In this document: in pieces, positions 1 through 10,168 of the stretch | How positions within the stretch are numbered: the first letter of the stretch is position 1 | Layout of the letters: every line of letters begins with the position of its first letter | Source: JAITWN01 sp964546765 | GTDB taxonomy: Bacteria > Pseudomonadota > Gammaproteobacteria > SZUA-140 | Direction of reading: 5' to 3' | Assembly: GCA_964546765.1 (NCBI GenBank) | Contig: CAZJKV010000010.1 | Span: 1-36,865, forward strand | Length of the DNA: 36,865 nt | The notes under the pieces: generated by a model | What the model was told of the DNA's origin: nothing | Seen by the model: only the letters and a program-made list of their open reading frames with translations | Databases searched by the model: none | Position numbers and translations under genes: made by a program

Positions 1-1
1 G

Positions 2-334
2 GTCGTAGGCAGCGAGACCCGTGTCAAGGTCGTCAAGAACAAGGTCGCGCCGCCGTTCAAGCAGGCGGAGTTCGACATCCTGTACGGAGAGGGCGTATCG
101 CGCGAGAGCGAGGTCATAGGCCTCGGCGTGCAGTGCGGCATCGTCGAAAAGTCGGGCGCCTGGTACAGCTATAACGGCGAGCGCATCGGCCAGGGCAAGG
201 AGAACGTGCGCGAGTATCTGAAGCAGTATCCGGATACCGCGCAGGAGATCGAGGCGCAGATCCGTGCGAAGCTGCTGACCGCGCCGGTAAGGCGACCTGC
301 CGACGCCGAAGCGGAAGCCGGGGCCGAGGCCTGA
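2..334 (+). CDS. recA: RecA recombinase, C-terminal part (5' end outside window)
   Basis: This is the last 110 residues of RecA, the ATP-dependent strand-exchange protein that also triggers LexA cleavage in the SOS response. The frame is open from the window edge and begins in the core with VVGSETRVKVVKNK, followed by PFKQAEFDILYGEG, then GAWYSYNGERIGQGKENVREYL, which are highly conserved RecA signatures. The end is the usual variable acidic tail, here rich in Ala and Glu (about residues 97-110 of the fragment), thought in the family to modulate DNA binding. The stop codon TGA at 332-334 abuts recX, the usual recA-recX arrangement that lets RecX be made at a low level from the SOS-induced transcript. 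The promoter and LexA box lie outside the window. Confidence 0.98.
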   Translation, partial: VVGSETRVKVVKNKVAPPFKQAEFDILYGEGVSRESEVIGLGVQCGIVEKSGAWYSYNGERIGQGKENVREYLKQYPDTAQEIEAQIRAKLLTAPVRRPADAEAEAGAEA

Positions 335-804
335 CGGAAGCGCGAGAACCGGATCCGCGCCTGGAGGTCCGCCGTCGCGCGCTCGACCTGCTCGCGCGGC
401 GCGAACACTCGGTCGCGGAGCTGCACGGCAAGCTTTGCGCAAAGGCGGTCGGTGACGACGAGAGTCGCACGGCCGTGATCGCGGCGCTGGTCGACGAAGG
501 CCTGTTGAGCGACCGGCGCTTCGCCGAGGCCTTCGTCCACGCGCGACGCGAGCGCGGCCAGGGACCGCTGCGCATCGACAATGAATTGCGGCAGCGCGGC
601 ATCGACAAGACGATTGCGAGCGCGCTGGTGGACGGGGTAACGACCGACTGGTCGGGCGTCGCGCGTGAGGCGCGGCGCAAGCGTTTTGGCGATGTGATTC
701 CCGGCGATTTTTCCGAACGCGCCCGCCAGGCGCGTTTTTTGCGTTACCGGGGATTCACCGAGGCGCAGGTCAGGGCTGCGCTCGGCGATGACGACGAGAC
801 ATGA
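331..804 (+). CDS. recX: RecX regulatory protein, probable CTG start overlapping the recA stop
   Basis: RecX binds RecA filaments and caps their extension. The product has the family's three-helix repeats: LLARREHSVAEL, then LVDEGLLSDRRFAEAFVHAR, RGQGPLRIDNELRQRGI, and the C-terminal FLRYRGFTEAQVRAALG. The first ATG/GTG/TTG codon in frame is the GTG at 475, which would delete the conserved first repeat. The reading frame is conserved-looking from about 361 upstream to 331, where CTG overlaps the recA stop as CTGA, mimicking the common ATGA coupling. I therefore place the start at 331 (157 residues), although ACG at 334 or CTG at 361 cannot be excluded. The gene follows recA directly and ends just before alaS, so it is probably cotranscribed with recA. 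Confidence 0.9.
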   Translation: MTEAREPDPRLEVRRRALDLLARREHSVAELHGKLCAKAVGDDESRTAVIAALVDEGLLSDRRFAEAFVHARRERGQGPLRIDNELRQRGIDKTIASALVDGVTTDWSGVAREARRKRFGDVIPGDFSERARQARFLRYRGFTEAQVRAALGDDDET

Positions 805-817
805 GTTGAACCAGCAC

Positions 818-3424
<2,607 letters not shown>

Positions 3425-3509
3425 GACGCCACAGGTGGCCTGATTCCAGGCCGTGCTAGAATGTCCCGATGACCTTGTCCGCAGCGAGCCCCGCCCGGGA
3501 ACTCTGAGC

Positions 3510-4730
3510 ATGACCCTGATCGTCCAGAAGTATGGCGGGACTTCGGTCGCGACGCCGCGTCATATCGAAAATGTCGCGGACAAGGTTGCCGCCGCGCGAC
3601 GCAACGGCGACGGTCTGGTCGTCGTCGTGTCGGCGATGAGCGGGGAGACCAATCGCCTGCTCTCGCTCGCGAAGGAGGTCAGTCTGCATCCGCCGCCGCG
3701 CGAGCTCGATGTCGTGCTGTCAACCGGGGAGCAGGTCACGATAGGGCTGCTCGCGATGGCGCTCGAGGCGCGCGGTTGTCCGGCGTACTCATACACCGGC
3801 GCCCAGGTGCGCATCCGCACCGACAGCGCCTACAACAAGGCGCGTATTGTCGAGATCGACAGCGCGCGGATACACCGCGACCTCGATTCGGGTCGCGTCG
3901 TTGTCGTCGCCGGTTTCCAGGGTGTCGACGAGCAGGGAAACATTACGACGCTCGGCCGCGGCGGTTCGGATACCACCGCGGTTGCGCTGGCCGCGGCCCT
4001 GAAGGCCGATGAATGCCAGATCTATACCGACGTCGACGGCGTGTATACCACCGATCCGAGGGTGGCGCCGGAGGCGCGCAGGCTGGACCGCCTGACCTAC
4101 GAGGAGATGCTCGAGATGGCAAGTCTCGGTGCGAAGGTCCTGCAGATTCGCTCGGTCGAGTTCGCGAGCAAGTACAAGGTGCCGCTGCGGGTCCTGTCCA
4201 CGTTCGATGAAGGTCCCGGCACACTGATCACAGAAGAGGAAGCTGGCATGGAACAGGCGCTGATTTCGGGCATCGCATTCAATCGCGACGAGGCCAAGCT
4301 GACCGTGCTCGGCGTGCCGGACCAGCCCGGCGTGGCCAGCCGCATCCTCGGGCCGGTCGCCGACGCCAATATCGAGGTCGACATGATCGTGCAGAACATC
4401 GCCGAGGACAAGACGACCGACTTCACGTTCACGGTACACCGCAACGATTATGAAAAGACACTCGCGGTCCTGAACAGGATATCCGGCGAACTCAGTGCGC
4501 GCCAGGTCACCGGCGATAACAAGATAGTCAAGATCTCGCTGGTAGGCGTCGGCATGCGCTCACACGCCGGCATCGCAAGCCGGATGTTCGAGACGCTTGC
4601 CGCGGAAGGCATCAATATACGCATGATCTCGACGTCGGAGATCAAGATTTCGGTGGTCGTGGACGAGAAGTATCTGGAGTTGGGCGTGCGTGCCTTGCAT
4701 GCCGCCTTCCACCTGGAGGATAAGTCATAA
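3510..4730 (+). CDS. lysC: Aspartate kinase (monofunctional, two ACT domains)
   Basis: The enzyme phosphorylates aspartate as the first step toward lysine, threonine and methionine. The 406-residue protein starts with the family signature VQKYGGTSVAT, contains the kinase fold with FQGVDEQGNITTLGRGGSDTTA and QIYTDVDGVYTTDPR, and has two C-terminal ACT domains (about residues 262-406), including VLGVPDQPGVASRI and GVGMRSHAGIASRMF, where lysine/threonine feedback binding is expected. Upstream in-frame codons reach 3453, but the ATG at 3510 sits exactly before the conserved MTLIVQKYGG. The place between alaS and csrA matches Pseudomonas-type gene order. About 85 bases separate it from alaS, so it may have its own promoter. 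Confidence 0.96.
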   Translation: MTLIVQKYGGTSVATPRHIENVADKVAAARRNGDGLVVVVSAMSGETNRLLSLAKEVSLHPPPRELDVVLSTGEQVTIGLLAMALEARGCPAYSYTGAQVRIRTDSAYNKARIVEIDSARIHRDLDSGRVVVVAGFQGVDEQGNITTLGRGGSDTTAVALAAALKADECQIYTDVDGVYTTDPRVAPEARRLDRLTYEEMLEMASLGAKVLQIRSVEFASKYKVPLRVLSTFDEGPGTLITEEEAGMEQALISGIAFNRDEAKLTVLGVPDQPGVASRILGPVADANIEVDMIVQNIAEDKTTDFTFTVHRNDYEKTLAVLNRISGELSARQVTGDNKIVKISLVGVGMRSHAGIASRMFETLAAEGINIRMISTSEIKISVVVDEKYLELGVRALHAAFHLEDKS

Positions 4731-4838
4731 GGCGTTACCCGCGGGCCGGATTACGAATAACCGGGAGTTCATAAGTCTGCGAATGGCTTCAGGATCGCTG
4801 CGGATGCGCCGATGAAAGCAGGACCATGGATGACGCAC

Positions 4839-4844
4839 TATAAC
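4839..4844 (+). promoter_or_regulatory. Candidate -10 element for csrA
   Basis: TATAAC lies 39 bases before the csrA start in an otherwise GC-rich gap of 152 bases between lysC and csrA. No good -35 hexamer stands at 16-18 bases upstream, so this is a weak candidate only. Confidence 0.3.
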
Positions 4845-4882
4845 AGGGCGCCAGTGAAGGCAAAAATTGTAAGGAGACAACC

Positions 4883-5080
4883 ATGTTGATTTTGACGCGC
4901 CGGGTGGGCGAAACGCTGATTATCGGTGACGAGGTCACGGTGACGGTGTTGGGCGTCCGCGGCAATCAGGTGAGAATCGGAGTCAATGCACCGAAACATG
5001 TTTCGGTGCACCGGGAAGAGATCTATCAGCGGATCCAAAAAGAAAAAGACGTACCGCCACACGGACAGGCACAGGGCTGA
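4883..5080 (+). CDS. csrA: Carbon storage regulator CsrA/RsmA
   Basis: CsrA is a small dimeric RNA-binding protein that binds GGA motifs in mRNA leaders and represses or stabilises target messages. The 65-residue product starts MLILTRRVGETLIIGDEVTV and continues with VLGVRGNQVRIGVNAPKHV and VHREEIYQRI, the near-invariant family sequence; Arg6 and Arg44, the RNA-contacting positions, are present. A strong ribosome binding site (AAGGAGAC, 4870-4877) precedes the ATG. That site itself contains a GGA motif and further GGA triplets occur in the leader (for example near 4821 and 4828), so autoregulation as known for csrA is plausible. The gene follows lysC. Confidence 0.98.
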   Translation: MLILTRRVGETLIIGDEVTVTVLGVRGNQVRIGVNAPKHVSVHREEIYQRIQKEKDVPPHGQAQG

Positions 5081-5229
5081 TCGCGACGCCGTCGCGATAC
5101 GGAATCAACCTCCCCCTTTTCGAATTGCCTCAATCCGGAGACTGACGCTCGCGCGGATGCGCGGGTCGGCATGTGTCCGCCCGGGTCGGACCCGTCGGGC
5201 CTGACCCGGGCAGATGTATAATCCTGATC

Positions 5230-6177
5230 ATGACTCCCGAATTCGATATCGCCGTCGCGGTGCTCCGGCGCAGCGACGGTCGGGTGCTGCTCGCCGACCG
5301 GCCGTACGGCAAGGCCTGGGCAGGCTACTGGGAATTCCCCGGCGGCAAGGTCGATACCGGCGAGACCGTTGCCGAGGCACTGGCGCGCGAGCTGCGGGAA
5401 GAACTTGGCATCGTACCCGAGACGGTCTTTCCGTGGATCACCCGAGTGTACGACTATCCCGAACGGCGCGTGCGCCTGCACTGCATGCGCGTGACTGCGT
5501 GGCGCGGTGAGCCGCAGGGGCGGGAAGGCCAGCGGTTGTCGTGGGAGGATTCCGCCGCGCCCGCGGTCTCGCCGTTGCTGCCCGCGAACGACGTCATCAT
5601 GAAGTCGCTGTGCCTGCCGCCGGTCTATGCGATCACCAACGCCGCCAAGGTCGGCGAGACGGAGTTCATGGCGCGGCTCGATCTCGCGCTTGAACGCGGG
5701 ACGCGTCTGATCCAGGTGCGCGAGACCGGGTTTACGGCGGAGCGATTCGGCGCCTTCGCGCGTGCGGTCGTCGGGCGCGCCCGATGCTTCAATGCGCGTG
5801 TGCTGATCAACGGCGATGCGTCCCTCGCCCGGACCATCGGCGCCGATGGCGTGCACTTGCAATCGGGACAATTGATGGCGTTGGAATCCGCACCCGAAAT
5901 GTCGCTGTGGGCAGCGTCCTGCCATGACAGGGCGGAACTCGGGCGTGCTGCAATGCTGGGAGCGGATTTCGCGGTGCTGTCGCCGGTCTTGCCGACGCCG
6001 ACACATCCGGAGGCGGCCGGCCTCGGCTGGGACCGGTTTGCGGCGCTGACGCGCGACTGCCCGATCCCGACCTACGCGCTTGGCGGCATGCGGCTGGAGA
6101 TGCTCGATACCGCGATGCAACACGGCGCGCATGGCATCGCGATGCTGAGCGGCGTCTGGCCGGCCCCACGCGGATGA
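5230..6177 (+). CDS. Nudix hydrolase (MutT-like) fused to a ThiE-like domain
   Basis: This 315-residue protein has two domains. Residues about 3-125 are a MutT-like Nudix hydrolase with a complete Nudix box: WEFPGGKVDTGE followed by ARELREELGI. MutT enzymes remove oxidised dGTP from the nucleotide pool. Residues about 127-315 are a thiamine-phosphate-synthase (ThiE)-like TIM barrel, with motifs such as LIQVRE, VLINGDASLARTIGADGVHL, SCHD, DFAVLSPVLPTPTHP and ALGG. This fusion is a known gammaproteobacterial architecture; whether the ThiE half is active is unclear. The ATG at 5230 was chosen because upstream frame (from 5173) is not Nudix-like. The gene stands alone between csrA and tRNA-Ser, about 150 bases after csrA. 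Confidence 0.92.
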   Translation: MTPEFDIAVAVLRRSDGRVLLADRPYGKAWAGYWEFPGGKVDTGETVAEALARELREELGIVPETVFPWITRVYDYPERRVRLHCMRVTAWRGEPQGREGQRLSWEDSAAPAVSPLLPANDVIMKSLCLPPVYAITNAAKVGETEFMARLDLALERGTRLIQVRETGFTAERFGAFARAVVGRARCFNARVLINGDASLARTIGADGVHLQSGQLMALESAPEMSLWAASCHDRAELGRAAMLGADFAVLSPVLPTPTHPEAAGLGWDRFAALTRDCPIPTYALGGMRLEMLDTAMQHGAHGIAMLSGVWPAPRG

Positions 6178-6224
6178 CTCGCGGGACCACGCCGGGTCGT
6201 GTATCATTGCCCGTTCAATTCCCC

Positions 6225-6318
6225 GGAGAGATGGCCGAGTTGGTCGAAGGCGCTCCCCTGCTAAGGGAGTATGGGGTCAAAAGCTCCATCGAGGGTTCGA
6301 ATCCCTCTCTCTCCGCCA
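6225..6318 (+). tRNA. tRNA-Ser(GCT)
   Basis: A 94-base class II tRNA with encoded CCA. The acceptor stem GGAGAGA pairs with TCTCTCC, the anticodon stem CTCCC/GGGAG encloses loop CTGCTAA with anticodon GCT, a long variable arm follows as expected for serine, and the T arm contains GGTTCGAATCC. It reads AGC/AGT codons. A TATCAT hexamer at 6202-6207 may be its -10 element. The equivalent gene lies directly after csrA in E. coli (serV); here the Nudix/ThiE gene intervenes. Confidence 0.98.
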
Positions 6319-6326
6319 TAAAAATC

Positions 6327-6360
6327 CGGCCCCGATCGGAAGATCCGACCGGGGCCGTTT
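6327..6360 (+). terminator. Rho-independent terminator after tRNA-Ser
   Basis: A 13-base arm (CGGCCCCGATCGG, 6327-6339) pairs with CCGACCGGGGCCG at 6345-6357 with one mismatch and a five-base loop, followed by TTT. It starts nine bases after the tRNA CCA end, so it fits transcription termination or 3' processing of the tRNA transcript. Confidence 0.8.
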
Positions 6361-6383
6361 AGTGTATTGCCAGTTCACCGCTT

Positions 6384-6878
6384 TCAGGCTGCTTTACGCT
6401 TTTTTTCCTGTTTCCTTTCCCGCTCAGCGAATTTATCCATCGTCGTGTCATCGGGATATAACATCGGTTCCTGGTTTATCGTCCACTCGGGATGATGAGG
6501 GTTCTCCTGGCGCTCATCATGGCAACTGGCCAGACTGTGTTCGTCAGCCGATTCACAGTATTTTGGCGCCTTACCCATCATGGCCATGATCTGGTACGGG
6601 AAAGTACCACACTGGTTCCTTCCGCTGTCGCTACAGGACCTGATCCTGGCTATGGAATAGAGAGGATCGACTCCCACGAGCGCCGTCAGCAAGGGATAGA
6701 TCGAGGCCATCAGTAGGATGAAGACAGTTATTCCAGCGGATTGTGCCAACAGCGCGCTGGCCTCATTGAGAAATACTACACCACCTACCAGCACCGCTGT
6801 ACCTATCGCAAACCTCAGGGCACGATCGATCAGGCCCAGATTCTGGCTCGCTGTTACCTTGTCTGATTTGATAATCAT
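6384..6878 (-). CDS. DUF2892-type inner-membrane protein with a Cys-containing tail
   Basis: A 164-residue membrane protein of unknown function. Residues about 10-70 match the DUF2892/YgaP-like transmembrane family: NLGLIDRALRFAIGTAVLV followed by a second hydrophobic helix FILLMASIYPLLTALVGVDPLY. The family is usually only about 60-80 residues long; here about 90 extra residues follow, with four cysteines (RSCSDS, NQCGTF, KYCESA, LASCHD) and a strongly charged end (FAERERKQEKKRKAA). The ATG at 6876-6878 (minus strand) was chosen because a near-perfect ribosome binding site AGGAGGTGAT precedes it. It is convergent with tRNA-Ser and isolated from other minus-strand genes. Function is not known. 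Confidence 0.85.
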   Translation of the reverse strand: MIIKSDKVTASQNLGLIDRALRFAIGTAVLVGGVVFLNEASALLAQSAGITVFILLMASIYPLLTALVGVDPLYSIARIRSCSDSGRNQCGTFPYQIMAMMGKAPKYCESADEHSLASCHDERQENPHHPEWTINQEPMLYPDDTTMDKFAERERKQEKKRKAA

Positions 6879-7460
6879 GACAATCACCTCCTTTGTGTCT
6901 GCAAGATGCATTTCTGCATCGCAGGTATTCAACATTCATATTTGAACACGCTGCAGGTGATATTTATGTGACAAGGTTACAAAGTGAGACGGGATAAAAT
7001 GTATTGAATTTCAGGGATTAACACACTCGAAACGTCGCCGACGACTCGGGAATTCACCAGGTCGCGTACCCCTCGAGCGCATCCATCTGGCGCGGACCCG
7101 CGCAAGCTCGTACAAACACTAGCTGGTAAATGCTGCAGCGAAGACGATCAGTCATCGCGCAATCCATTGATCAGCCATGGAATCGTGCGAGATCGAAATG
7201 CGTACACGATGCAGGTCGCTGATGCGATGAGCAAAGTAGGACAGTTGCCCTTTCCGGACCCGATTAGTCTTGGTCCTCACGTCATGAATCTCTCAAGGCG
7301 TTGGATCAAGGAGAGGAAGATGAATCTGCCGCAGAAAGTTTTCGTTAACATGTCTCTACGAGCGCGAAAAAACACGCATATGGAGGAGAATTCAATGCAT
7401 GGAAACAACGATAGGCTCATGCCGGAGATCGGCATGCTGAAATTCGCTGGAGCACTCTCA
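6879..7460. other. Non-coding gap with a small hairpin and an upstream start signal
   Basis: This 580-base stretch separates divergent genes and is less GC-rich than its surroundings around 6930-7020. It holds a 6-base perfect hairpin (GATGCA/TGCATC, 6905-6920) in the probable leader of the DUF2892 gene, and a strong ribosome binding site (GGAGGAGAATTC, 7382-7393) before an ATG at 7395. The frame from 7167 to 7460 is open but not protein-like. No other gene or RNA is recognised. Confidence 0.5.
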
Positions 7461-8264
7461 ATGAAGAAATCCTACCGAAAACTGCTTGGATCGGCCGCGC
7501 TCTGCGCCGGTTTCGGACTCGCAGCGCCTGCGTTGGCTGAAGTCGAGTACGACCAGTTCGTGACGCCCGACGTTATCTTCGGCAGCGGCAACGTCAACGG
7601 CGGATTCACGACGGATCGGGTGAACGGAATTGAGCTCGGACTCCGCGCGAAGGTTCCGTTTGGAGGAGTGCTGAACAGCAATGGGGATGGCAGCTACAGT
7701 TACACGCTGGACGAAACGGGCACGGAGGGCTCGCGACGGTGGAACTTCGATTGGACGATCAACACGGACTATGACTTCAGCTCGGGTCTCAAACTCGACG
7801 ACCTGACTTACGAGCTTGGGATGGACGCCGATCCCGGAGTCGGCACAAACTTCCTCAAGTTTGATCCTGTAGCCACTTCGGATACGCAGCCGTACTGGGA
7901 TCACAGCATCGGCGACAACACGACGAGCAACGGAGGCGGGGTCGTAGCGACCGACAACGCAGGATATCTTTCCCTGCTCGCAAACAACAATGTTCTACAA
8001 CAGTCCTGGCGCTATGCGTTCTTTTCGACATTTCCGCCCTTGACGGGTTACGATGCCGACGAGCCCGGTGTCTATACCGTGTACCTGCTCGCCAGAGACG
8101 GAAAAGGCAAGGTCGTCGCTCGCACCGAAATTCTGGTGTTGATCGGGCTTTCGGCCGGATTGCCGGCCAGCGTGGACGAATGCACGAAGGGCGGCTGGCA
8201 GGCCTTCGATTCGCTGTTCAATAAGCAGGGCGACTGCGTCAAATTCGTAAAAACCAGTAGGTGA
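7461..8264 (+). CDS. Secreted protein of unknown function
   Basis: A 267-residue protein with a clear Sec signal peptide: MKKSYRKLLG, a hydrophobic core and AAPALAEVEY, so cleavage after ALA at about residue 26 is likely. The mature part is acidic and rich in Asp, Gly, Ser and Thr, without helices spanning the membrane. The C-terminus carries CTKGGWQAF followed by NKQGDCVKFV; this CxxGGWxxF-x-NQGxCVxFV type of ending is seen in many secreted bacterial proteins and its two Cys may form a disulfide. Alternative start: the ATG at 7395 has a much better ribosome binding site and would add 22 residues before the signal peptide. No enzyme family is recognised. It converges with the histidine kinase gene. 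Confidence 0.75.
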   Translation: MKKSYRKLLGSAALCAGFGLAAPALAEVEYDQFVTPDVIFGSGNVNGGFTTDRVNGIELGLRAKVPFGGVLNSNGDGSYSYTLDETGTEGSRRWNFDWTINTDYDFSSGLKLDDLTYELGMDADPGVGTNFLKFDPVATSDTQPYWDHSIGDNTTSNGGGVVATDNAGYLSLLANNNVLQQSWRYAFFSTFPPLTGYDADEPGVYTVYLLARDGKGKVVARTEILVLIGLSAGLPASVDECTKGGWQAFDSLFNKQGDCVKFVKTSR

Positions 8265-8287
8265 TCTAGCGAGCCCGGAAGTGGCGC

Positions 8288-8328
8288 CCGGCCGACCACC
8301 TGGAGATGTGTGCGGACGCGTCGGCCGG
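8288..8328. terminator. Inverted repeat between convergent genes, possible bidirectional terminator
   Basis: CCGGCCGAC (8288-8296) and GTCGGCCGG (8320-8328) form a perfect nine-base stem with a 23-base loop, in the gap between the ends of two convergent genes. No T-run follows on either strand, so intrinsic termination would be weak. Confidence 0.35.
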
Positions 8329-8331
8329 CCG

Positions 8332-10095
8332 TCAATTCCGGCAGAGCGGCAGATGAACAGAGCTGCCCTGGATATTTGACTGCAGGATCTCCAGCAGGCG
8401 AGCGGGATCAATCGGTTTCGCAAGGACCGCAGTGACGCCGGCATCATCAAGCATGCTGTCATCGAGTCCTTCGAGATAAGCCGAATACAGCACCACCGGC
8501 AGATCTGCGCGCGCGGTATGCAGGCGGCGCGCAAGTTCGAGGCCGCCGATGCGCGGCATGGTCTGGTCAGTGATCACAATGTCGAAGGCATCCGGATTTT
8601 TGCGGAAGGCTTCCCACGCCTCGATGCCGCCTGGCGCGAGTGTCACAGAGAGACCCCAGACCTGGAGCAGGTCTCGCATGAATTCACCAACTGCGGGATC
8701 GTCCTCGACTACGAGAACGCTCCCGCTCAGCAGCGGTTGTCTCTGCGTCGCATGATTCGCGGAAGATAACGGTTCGCCTGCGTCATCGGTGCTGGTCCGG
8801 ACTGGCGGTAACAGGACGCGAAATGACGCCCCCGATCCAGGCGTAGAATCAACCAGAATGTGGCCCCCGTGTTCGTGCACGATGCCGTGCACCGTCGCGA
8901 GCCCCATGCCGCTACCCTTGCCGATCTCCTTGGTGCTGAAGAACGGCTCGAACATCCGGTCGATGATCGCGGGATCGATCCCTGGGCCATTGTCGGCGAC
9001 CGATACCACGACGAGATCCCCGCTGACCGGCTGACGGCACGATGCGCATACCGCATCTGCGATCGCGACCGTTGCGACCTCGATGCGGATCCGGCCATCG
9101 CCGGTCATTGCGTCTCGGGCATTGATGCACAGGTTCAGCAGGATCTGATCGATATGCACCGGATCCGCGAGGACCGATGGCAAATCGCCGGCAATGCCGG
9201 TGTCGATCTCGATCGTCGTCGGCAGCGTTGAGCGCAGCAGCCGCACCGTTTCATGTATCCGGCCACCGAGTTCGACCGGGCGCGCCTCGCCGCGGCCGCC
9301 GCGGCTGAAGGTCAGCATCTGGCGGATCAGGTCGCGCGCGCGTTCGCAGGACAGTTGCGCCTGCTCCAGATAACGACGCAACCGGGCGTCGCCCTGCGTC
9401 GTCTCGCCTTCCGAGGCGAGCACGAGATGGCCCATGACGCTGGTCAGGATGTTGTTGAAGTCATGCGCGATGCCGCCGGTCAGTTGTCCGATCGCCTCCA
9501 TCTTCTGCGCCTGCCTGAGCTGCATCTCGAGGCGGCTGCGGCGTTCGTCCGCGCGCTTCTGCTCGATCGCGCCGGTGACGCGCACGGCGAAGATCTTTAG
9601 CATCGCCTCGATCAGCGGCACGTCGTGCATCGGGCCGCGCGACAGCACGGCGATCAGCCCGAGCGGCCTGTTGTCGGTATCGTAGAGCGGAAACGCCGCG
9701 TAGGTTTCTATCGAGAGTTCCGGCAACATCGCATCGCCCGGGAAGCGCTGCAGCAGGTCGCCCGAATAATAGCGGAACTCCTGGCCGACGACCTGCTCGC
9801 AGGGCGTGCCTTCGAGGTCGTATTCGACGTTCGATACGACGGCATCGTCGATGACCAGCGCAAGCGTGCGCATCAGCGGCGGTTCGTGCCTTGCGTAGAC
9901 CGCAATGAATGCGACCTCGGCGCCAAGGATCGCGGTCAAATGATGGAGCAGGTCGGCGAGAATACGCTCGCCGCAGACGCGGGAGACCGCGAGGGCGGCG
10001 CGGCTCAGCGCTGACACGGTGCGGTCGCGGGCCTCGGCATCGGTTTCGGCGCCTGCAGTGATGTCGGCGGGACTTGCGGGTCCTGGATCGCTCAT
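8332..10095 (-). CDS. Soluble hybrid histidine kinase: GAF, HisKA, HATPase, receiver
   Basis: A 587-residue sensor kinase. Residues about 25-180 look like a GAF sensor domain; no transmembrane helix or signal peptide is seen, so it should sense a cytoplasmic cue. The H box is GGIAHDFNNIL with the phospho-acceptor His211. The ATP-binding domain shows the N box (NLCINARDAM), DNGPGIDP and GKGSGMGLATVHGIV, the arrangement of the NtrB-like/HPK4 group. Residues about 458-575 are a receiver with EDD at 465-466 and phospho-acceptor Asp510 (VITDQTMP). A CASC pair (350-353) between the N and G1 boxes is unusual. The gene is 73 bases downstream of an OmpR-type regulator on the same strand, so the two are probably one operon and partners. 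Confidence 0.9.
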   Translation of the reverse strand: MSDPGPASPADITAGAETDAEARDRTVSALSRAALAVSRVCGERILADLLHHLTAILGAEVAFIAVYARHEPPLMRTLALVIDDAVVSNVEYDLEGTPCEQVVGQEFRYYSGDLLQRFPGDAMLPELSIETYAAFPLYDTDNRPLGLIAVLSRGPMHDVPLIEAMLKIFAVRVTGAIEQKRADERRSRLEMQLRQAQKMEAIGQLTGGIAHDFNNILTSVMGHLVLASEGETTQGDARLRRYLEQAQLSCERARDLIRQMLTFSRGGRGEARPVELGGRIHETVRLLRSTLPTTIEIDTGIAGDLPSVLADPVHIDQILLNLCINARDAMTGDGRIRIEVATVAIADAVCASCRQPVSGDLVVVSVADNGPGIDPAIIDRMFEPFFSTKEIGKGSGMGLATVHGIVHEHGGHILVDSTPGSGASFRVLLPPVRTSTDDAGEPLSSANHATQRQPLLSGSVLVVEDDPAVGEFMRDLLQVWGLSVTLAPGGIEAWEAFRKNPDAFDIVITDQTMPRIGGLELARRLHTARADLPVVLYSAYLEGLDDSMLDDAGVTAVLAKPIDPARLLEILQSNIQGSSVHLPLCRN

Positions 10096-10168
10096 GTCGG
10101 TCAGTCTAGCCCCGTTGTGATCGCTGCGCAGCCGTTGTTACCCGCCCGCAACGATTGAAACAATCCGG

